From: DASWOJ01 sp964250755
Lineage (GTDB): Bacteria > Pseudomonadota > Alphaproteobacteria > Acetobacterales > Acetobacteraceae
Assembly: GCA_964250755.1 (NCBI GenBank)
Contig: CAXUHB010000005.1
Coordinates: 1 to 64,000, forward strand
Direction of reading: 5' to 3'
DNA: 64,000 bases
Under the pieces are notes generated by a model. That model did not search any database and was not told the origin of the DNA. It saw nothing but the letters and a program-made list of their open reading frames with translations. Below are positions 60,485 to 64,000 of this stretch, one piece after another. Each line of letters starts with the position of its first letter. Position 1 is the first letter of the stretch. The translations under genes were made by a program, and so were the position numbers.

Positions 60485-60817
60485 CTACTGGGCGGTCGTG
60501 CCCTGCGCCGCGGGACGGGCCGCACGGCGCGCACGCGCGTGGCGAACCGCACGGCGGTGACGGATAGCGCGGCGGCTGGACACGCGCATCGGACGGCGCA
60601 TGCGTGGCTCGCCGGCAACGCGGGTCTCACCAACGACGCCAGTCTGGCCGGCGATCGGAGCGTTCACGGAGTCGCCCGGCGGCAGGCTGTTGGCCGACTG
60701 CGGCATCATGCTGCCCGACCCAGGATTGGTCGAGGACATGCCGGAGTTGCCGCTGGCGCCGCAAGCGGCGAGCGAGGCTGCGAGCAGCAGCGCGGAAAGG
60801 GTCTTAAGACGGGACAT
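60485..60817 (-). CDS. Small lipoprotein with Arg/Ala-rich tail
   Basis: A 110-residue predicted lipoprotein: signal MSRLKTLSALLLAASLAAC with lipobox LAAC at residue 19, then a Ser/Gly/Asn/Pro-rich middle (NSGMSSTNPGSG, PPGDSVNAPIAG), then a strongly basic tail (RRPMRVSSRRAIRHRRAVRH and onward, 14 Arg in about 30 residues). AAGGTG lies about eight bases before the ATG. No family recognised. The basic tail could bind anionic polysaccharide, peptidoglycan or nucleic acid, which is inference. Confidence 0.68.
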   Translation of the reverse strand: MSRLKTLSALLLAASLAACGASGNSGMSSTNPGSGSMMPQSANSLPPGDSVNAPIAGQTGVVGETRVAGEPRMRRPMRVSSRRAIRHRRAVRHARARRAARPAAQGTTAQ

Positions 60818-61224
60818 CGGTATCACCTTTGGACGAAGTAGGATTGCAGAACCGGTTAGCAGGCCGCAAAGTTGCAGAGACTCGCCCGGTCTGCAACATT
60901 GCGCCACGGATTTCCTGTGCCGGTGCATATGTGTACTGCATGTGTGGCCATGCCGCACAGGCCGCAGCGCCACATGTAGGCAGAGCGGACATCCACCTGT
61001 GCCTATTCCGTCACAGTTTCTGCAGGCATCCAAACAACATTGCGGTTGACGGCGGCGCAACCATGAACGTTGTCCAGGTCAACCCTGCCCACTGCCGCGT
61101 GGCGTTTGCTTGCTGTGCGTCGGCTCCACGACCATCCACCCCGGACATCACCACAGTTGCGGAGCAGCGCGCAAGCGTCATGGCTGCGTTGCTCCGCTGT
61201 CCGATACAGGCGCCCCGCCGCTGG
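60818..61224. other. Intergenic region of lower GC
   Basis: About 400 bases noticeably poorer in GC than the rest, with runs such as GCATATGTGTACTGCATGTG near 60925. Probably holds the promoter of the lipoprotein gene. No gene, tRNA or clear repeat found. Confidence 0.5.
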
Positions 61225-61839
61225 TCAGGCCGTGCGCATGGTTTGGCCAGGGCCGGGCCGGGTATGCCGGGCGCGCAGCCGGCCCGCCAGCACCAGCAGC
61301 ATCGCGCCGAACGCGATGGCGTAGCCCCCCACCCACCATGTCAGCACCAGCGCGCCCAGGTCCGGCGTGCGATACAGCAGGATGCCCCAGACCACCGACA
61401 GCAGCCCCGGCACGACCAGCAGCCAGCGTCCGTGCCCGGCGTGCAGCCGGAACGCCGCCAGGATCATCACCAGCCCAGACGCGACGGACCACACGCCCAG
61501 CAGCAGCACCGCCACCAGCACCGTCTCGACCGGCAGCAGCAAGGCCGCGGCTCCGGCCGCCAGGTCCACCACCCCCTCCAGGATCAGCAAGGCCCAGCGC
61601 TCGTGCCGGGCCGCGGCCCGCAGGCCGGCCACCACGGCCAGCACGCCATCCACCAGCATGTAAGCCGCGAACAGCAGGGTCAGCGACGCCAGCGTCAGGC
61701 CCGGCAGCAGGAAGGCCGCCACGCCGAACAGGATGCCGATTCCGCCGCGCAGCGCCACTGCCCACCAGTTGCGGGCCAGCGAACGGCTCATGATGTCCAT
61801 CTGGGACAGGCGCACGGTTGGGCTGGTCGTGTAGGACAT
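61225..61839 (-). CDS. HdeD/DUF308 family membrane protein
   Basis: A 204-residue inner-membrane protein of the HdeD (DUF308) family with six helices in three repeated pairs. Typical stretches are SLARNWWAVALRGGIGILFGVAAFLLPG, RHERWALLILEGVVDLAAGAAALL and GRWLLVVPGLLSVVWGILLYRTPD. E. coli HdeD is linked to acid resistance at high cell density; the mechanism is not known. GGAGG lies six bases before the ATG at 61839. It is a single gene between two leftward signalling and lipoprotein genes. Confidence 0.92.
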   Translation of the reverse strand: MSYTTSPTVRLSQMDIMSRSLARNWWAVALRGGIGILFGVAAFLLPGLTLASLTLLFAAYMLVDGVLAVVAGLRAAARHERWALLILEGVVDLAAGAAALLLPVETVLVAVLLLGVWSVASGLVMILAAFRLHAGHGRWLLVVPGLLSVVWGILLYRTPDLGALVLTWWVGGYAIAFGAMLLVLAGRLRARHTRPGPGQTMRTA

Positions 61840-62058
61840 CGGCACCTCCAATGCGTGCGAGGTTACGCGGCAGTCCGGGATCGCACAACGTCCGCGCCGG
61901 CCAGGGGCGGCGCGCGGCGCGGCCAAGTCTCGTGCTTGTGTTGCAGCGGCCTTGCCCATGCCGCGGTAGCCCCACGCTGCAAGGCGGCGCGGCGGCCGTG
62001 GGGCGGCGACCCCGGGCGGCAGCCCGGAGGCGGACGGGCAGCCGGTCCGGGGCCTGCC

Positions 62059-64000
62059 CTAATCGCCGCTGGCAGCCCTGGCCGCCAGCGCCCGCGGCGG
62101 CACGGCCGACCCGGGCGGCGCCGCACCCTCCAGCAGCGCCTGCAAGCGGCGTGCGGACATGGGCCGGCCGGTCAGGTAGCCTTGCGCCTCGGCACAGCCC
62201 ATCGCCCGCACCAACGCCAACTGCGCCTCCGTCTCGATCCCCTCCGCCACCACCGTCAGGCCGAACGCCTCCCCGATGGCGAGCATCGCGGCCAAGATGG
62301 CCCGCGCGCCGGGCCGCGCCGCCGCATCCTGAACGAAGGAGCGGTCAATCTTGACGGCGTCGAACGGGAAGTGCTGCAGGTAGGCCAGCCCGGCGTGGGC
62401 GGTGCCGAAATCGTCCAGGCTGAACCCGACACCCATCGTGCGCAGCGCCTCCATCGCCTCCACCGCATCCGGCGTGCGCTCCAGCAGCACGCCCTCCGTC
62501 ACCTCCAGGCTCAGGCGCCCCGGATGCAGGCCGGTCCGGCGCAGCACGGCGGCGACGTCGTCCGGGAAGCCGGGCCGGGTCAGTTGCACCGGCGAGAGGT
62601 TGACCGCCAGCCGCACCGCCGACGGCCAGGCCGCAGCCGCGGCGCAGGCAGCTTGCAGCACCCACAAACCGATGGGCACGATCAGCCCGGACTCCTCGGC
62701 AAGCCCGATGAACTCCGCCGGGCCGACCAGGCCGCGCACGGGATGGCGCCAGCGCACCAGCGCCTCGCACCGGCGCACCTGCAGCGTGGCGGCGTCCACG
62801 ATGGGCTGATACTCCAGGAACAACTGCCCGCCCGGCACGGCGCCGCGCAGCTCCTGCTCCAGGGACCGCTGCTGCTGCCGCAGGTTGTCCGCCGCGGGGT
62901 CGAAGACGCGGAACGCGCCCTTTCCGCTGGACTTGGCCTGATACAGCGCACTGTCGGCGCAGCGCAGCAGATCCCCGGCGGCCGCGGCATGGGCGGGATA
63001 GGCCGCGATGCCCACCGACATCCCGATCCTGCAGTGCAGGCCGCCGATGGCGAACGGCTCCGCCATCGCTTCGATGATGCGCCGGGCCAGCGCCTCGGGC
63101 CAGTCCGGGCCGGCGCCGCACCCGTCCCCCTGCCCGGCCGCGGCGGTGTCGAGGTCGGCGGTGTCGAGGTCGGCGGCGTCGGGCGCGGCAGCGTCCGGCA
63201 CGGCGGGAAGAGGCCGGGCGGCCGGGCCGAGCAGTTGGATGACCGCGAACTCGTCCCCGCCCATCCGCGCCACCGTGTCGCCGGTCCGCACGGCGCCGTG
63301 CAGGCGCCGGGCCACCTCCACCAGCAGGGCGTCGCCTGCGCCGTGTCCATGCGTGTCGTTGACCTGCTTGAAGCCGTCCAGGTCCAGGTAGAGCACCGCG
63401 ACGCCCTGCGGCGCATCGTCCGCCCGGCGCGCCGCCCGGCGCAGCATGTCCTGCGTGACGATGGCACGGTCCAGGGCCTGCAGGAACGTGGTGCGGTTGG
63501 CCAACTGCGTCAGCCCGTCGTGGTGGGCCAAGTGGCGAACCTGCTCCTCCGACCGGCGGCGCTCGGTGATGTCGGTGTAGGTCCGCACCATGCCGCCGCG
63601 GGCCAGCGGGATGCTGCAGACCTCCATGACCCGGCCGCAGGGGCGCACGCGCTCATACGACGTCTGCTCGGTCACGATCCGGCTCCAGTCGAACTGGGCG
63701 GCGTCCAGCGCGCCGGGCATGTGGAACTCTCCGATGGCGATCTGATGGGCCACGAGCTCCTGGAAGAGGGGCTTCCGGTCCATCAGCTCGTCCGGCAGGT
63801 TCAGCATCTGCCTGACGCGGCCGTTGGAGACGACGACCTGCAGGTCGGCGTCCACCATGATGATGCCCTGGTCCATGTGGCCCAGCGTCGTCTCCAGCGC
63901 CGCAGACTTCTCCGCCAGCCGGTCCTGGCTGGCCTGCAGCGCCGCCGCCTGCGCCTCCATGTCCCGGCGCGTCGCCTCCAGCGCGGCGTTCCGCTCGGCC
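62059..64000 (-). CDS. PAS-GGDEF-EAL signalling protein, N-terminus beyond the window
   Basis: The visible 646 residues begin with a coiled coil (AERNAALEATRRDMEAQAAALQ) that continues past the window edge, so the gene is 5' truncated here. Then a PAS domain (LETTLGHMDQGIIMVDADLQ), GGDEF (about 160-330 of the visible part; active motif RMGGDEFAV and DGFKQVNDTHGHGAGD) and EAL (ECEALVRW-type EALVRW, AVNLSPVQL, EVTEGVL, LDDFGTAHAGLAYL, VKIDRSFV, EGIETEAQ, QGYLTGRP). Both catalytic cores look intact, so it may make and break c-di-GMP. A 15-bp tandem array inserts Asp-Leu-Asp-Thr-Ala repeats within the GGDEF domain, after FAVIQLLG. Confidence 0.92.
   Translation of the reverse strand, partial: AERNAALEATRRDMEAQAAALQASQDRLAEKSAALETTLGHMDQGIIMVDADLQVVVSNGRVRQMLNLPDELMDRKPLFQELVAHQIAIGEFHMPGALDAAQFDWSRIVTEQTSYERVRPCGRVMEVCSIPLARGGMVRTYTDITERRRSEEQVRHLAHHDGLTQLANRTTFLQALDRAIVTQDMLRRAARRADDAPQGVAVLYLDLDGFKQVNDTHGHGAGDALLVEVARRLHGAVRTGDTVARMGGDEFAVIQLLGPAARPLPAVPDAAAPDAADLDTADLDTAAAGQGDGCGAGPDWPEALARRIIEAMAEPFAIGGLHCRIGMSVGIAAYPAHAAAAGDLLRCADSALYQAKSSGKGAFRVFDPAADNLRQQQRSLEQELRGAVPGGQLFLEYQPIVDAATLQVRRCEALVRWRHPVRGLVGPAEFIGLAEESGLIVPIGLWVLQAACAAAAAWPSAVRLAVNLSPVQLTRPGFPDDVAAVLRRTGLHPGRLSLEVTEGVLLERTPDAVEAMEALRTMGVGFSLDDFGTAHAGLAYLQHFPFDAVKIDRSFVQDAAARPGARAILAAMLAIGEAFGLTVVAEGIETEAQLALVRAMGCAEAQGYLTGRPMSARRLQALLEGAAPPGSAVPPRALAARAASGD
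63142..63186. repeat. 15-bp tandem units inside a GGDEF domain
   Basis: GGCGGTGTCGAGGTC at 63142 and 63157, then the variant GGCGGCGTCGGGCGC at 63172 (plus strand). The encoded acidic repeat lies in a loop of the GGDEF domain soon after the active-site turn. Confidence 0.88.

Overview
This window looks like chromosomal DNA of a very GC-rich (about 70 percent by my own estimate) alphaproteobacterium, most likely a bacteriochlorophyll-making member of the Acetobacteraceae. The pointers are the magnesium-chelatase set bchI-bchD with bchO, a Coq7 ubiquinone hydroxylase, an XrtA/PEP-CTERM-type amidotransferase, dense GGDEF/EAL signalling genes, and codon use with G or C at nearly every third position. 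The lineage is inferred from gene content and composition only.

Layout. 1-6.6 kb: XrtA-type asparagine-synthase-like amidotransferase, a secreted CHRD protein, and a leftward marR-emrA-emrB-type efflux operon whose promoter carries a clear palindromic operator. 6.8-10.1 kb: an EAL phosphodiesterase followed directly by a sensor-HAMP-PAS-GGDEF protein. 10.5-13.8 kb: a divergent Mfd-like translocase. 13.9-16.4 kb: a Uma2-type nuclease, a gene split by an in-frame stop, and a DapA-family aldolase. 16.6-22.9 kb: glyoxylate/glycerate catabolism, with an IclR regulator and flavoprotein facing gcl-hyi-glxR. 23-28.8 kb: di-haem cytochrome c, a broken MAPEG gene, a zinc alcohol dehydrogenase, a DNA cytosine methyltransferase with two open reading frames over its variable region, and a glycosyltransferase. 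28.9-32.6 kb: two sugar-ABC permeases, PsiE and UPF0114 membrane proteins. 32.7-40.3 kb: maiA, a decayed acyltransferase running in frame into msrA, a class II aldolase, an ExeA-like/SUMF1 fusion, a DUF4399 protein, coq7-dsbB and a GST. 40.4-49.7 kb: divergent PEP carboxylase, GNAT, a second Uma2 gene, yjbQ starting inside a parS-like site, alkaline phosphatase, and an exported protein plus ABC ATPase/FtsX-type permease. 50-56.9 kb: DUF4139 protein, two small genes, and bchI-bchD-bchO. 57-64 kb: an exported protein, a MoxR/VWA pair, an Arg-tailed lipoprotein, HdeD, and a PAS-GGDEF-EAL protein cut by the right edge.

Three repeat classes overlie the genes. (A) GC-rich palindromes built on CCCTCTCCCGGAGGGAGAGGG, usually as inverted pairs 100-170 bp across. 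(B) Elements ending in GTCATTGCGAG / CTTGCAATGAC. (C) Many direct tandem duplications with a 14-17 bp period (one of 24 bp), both in coding loops and at gene junctions. Several genes are degraded or remodelled (split DUF2711-like gene, MAPEG, acyltransferase), and copies of repeat A form the 5' end of bchD and the 3' end of the gene after bchO. I saw no tRNA, rRNA, CRISPR array, transposase or prophage.
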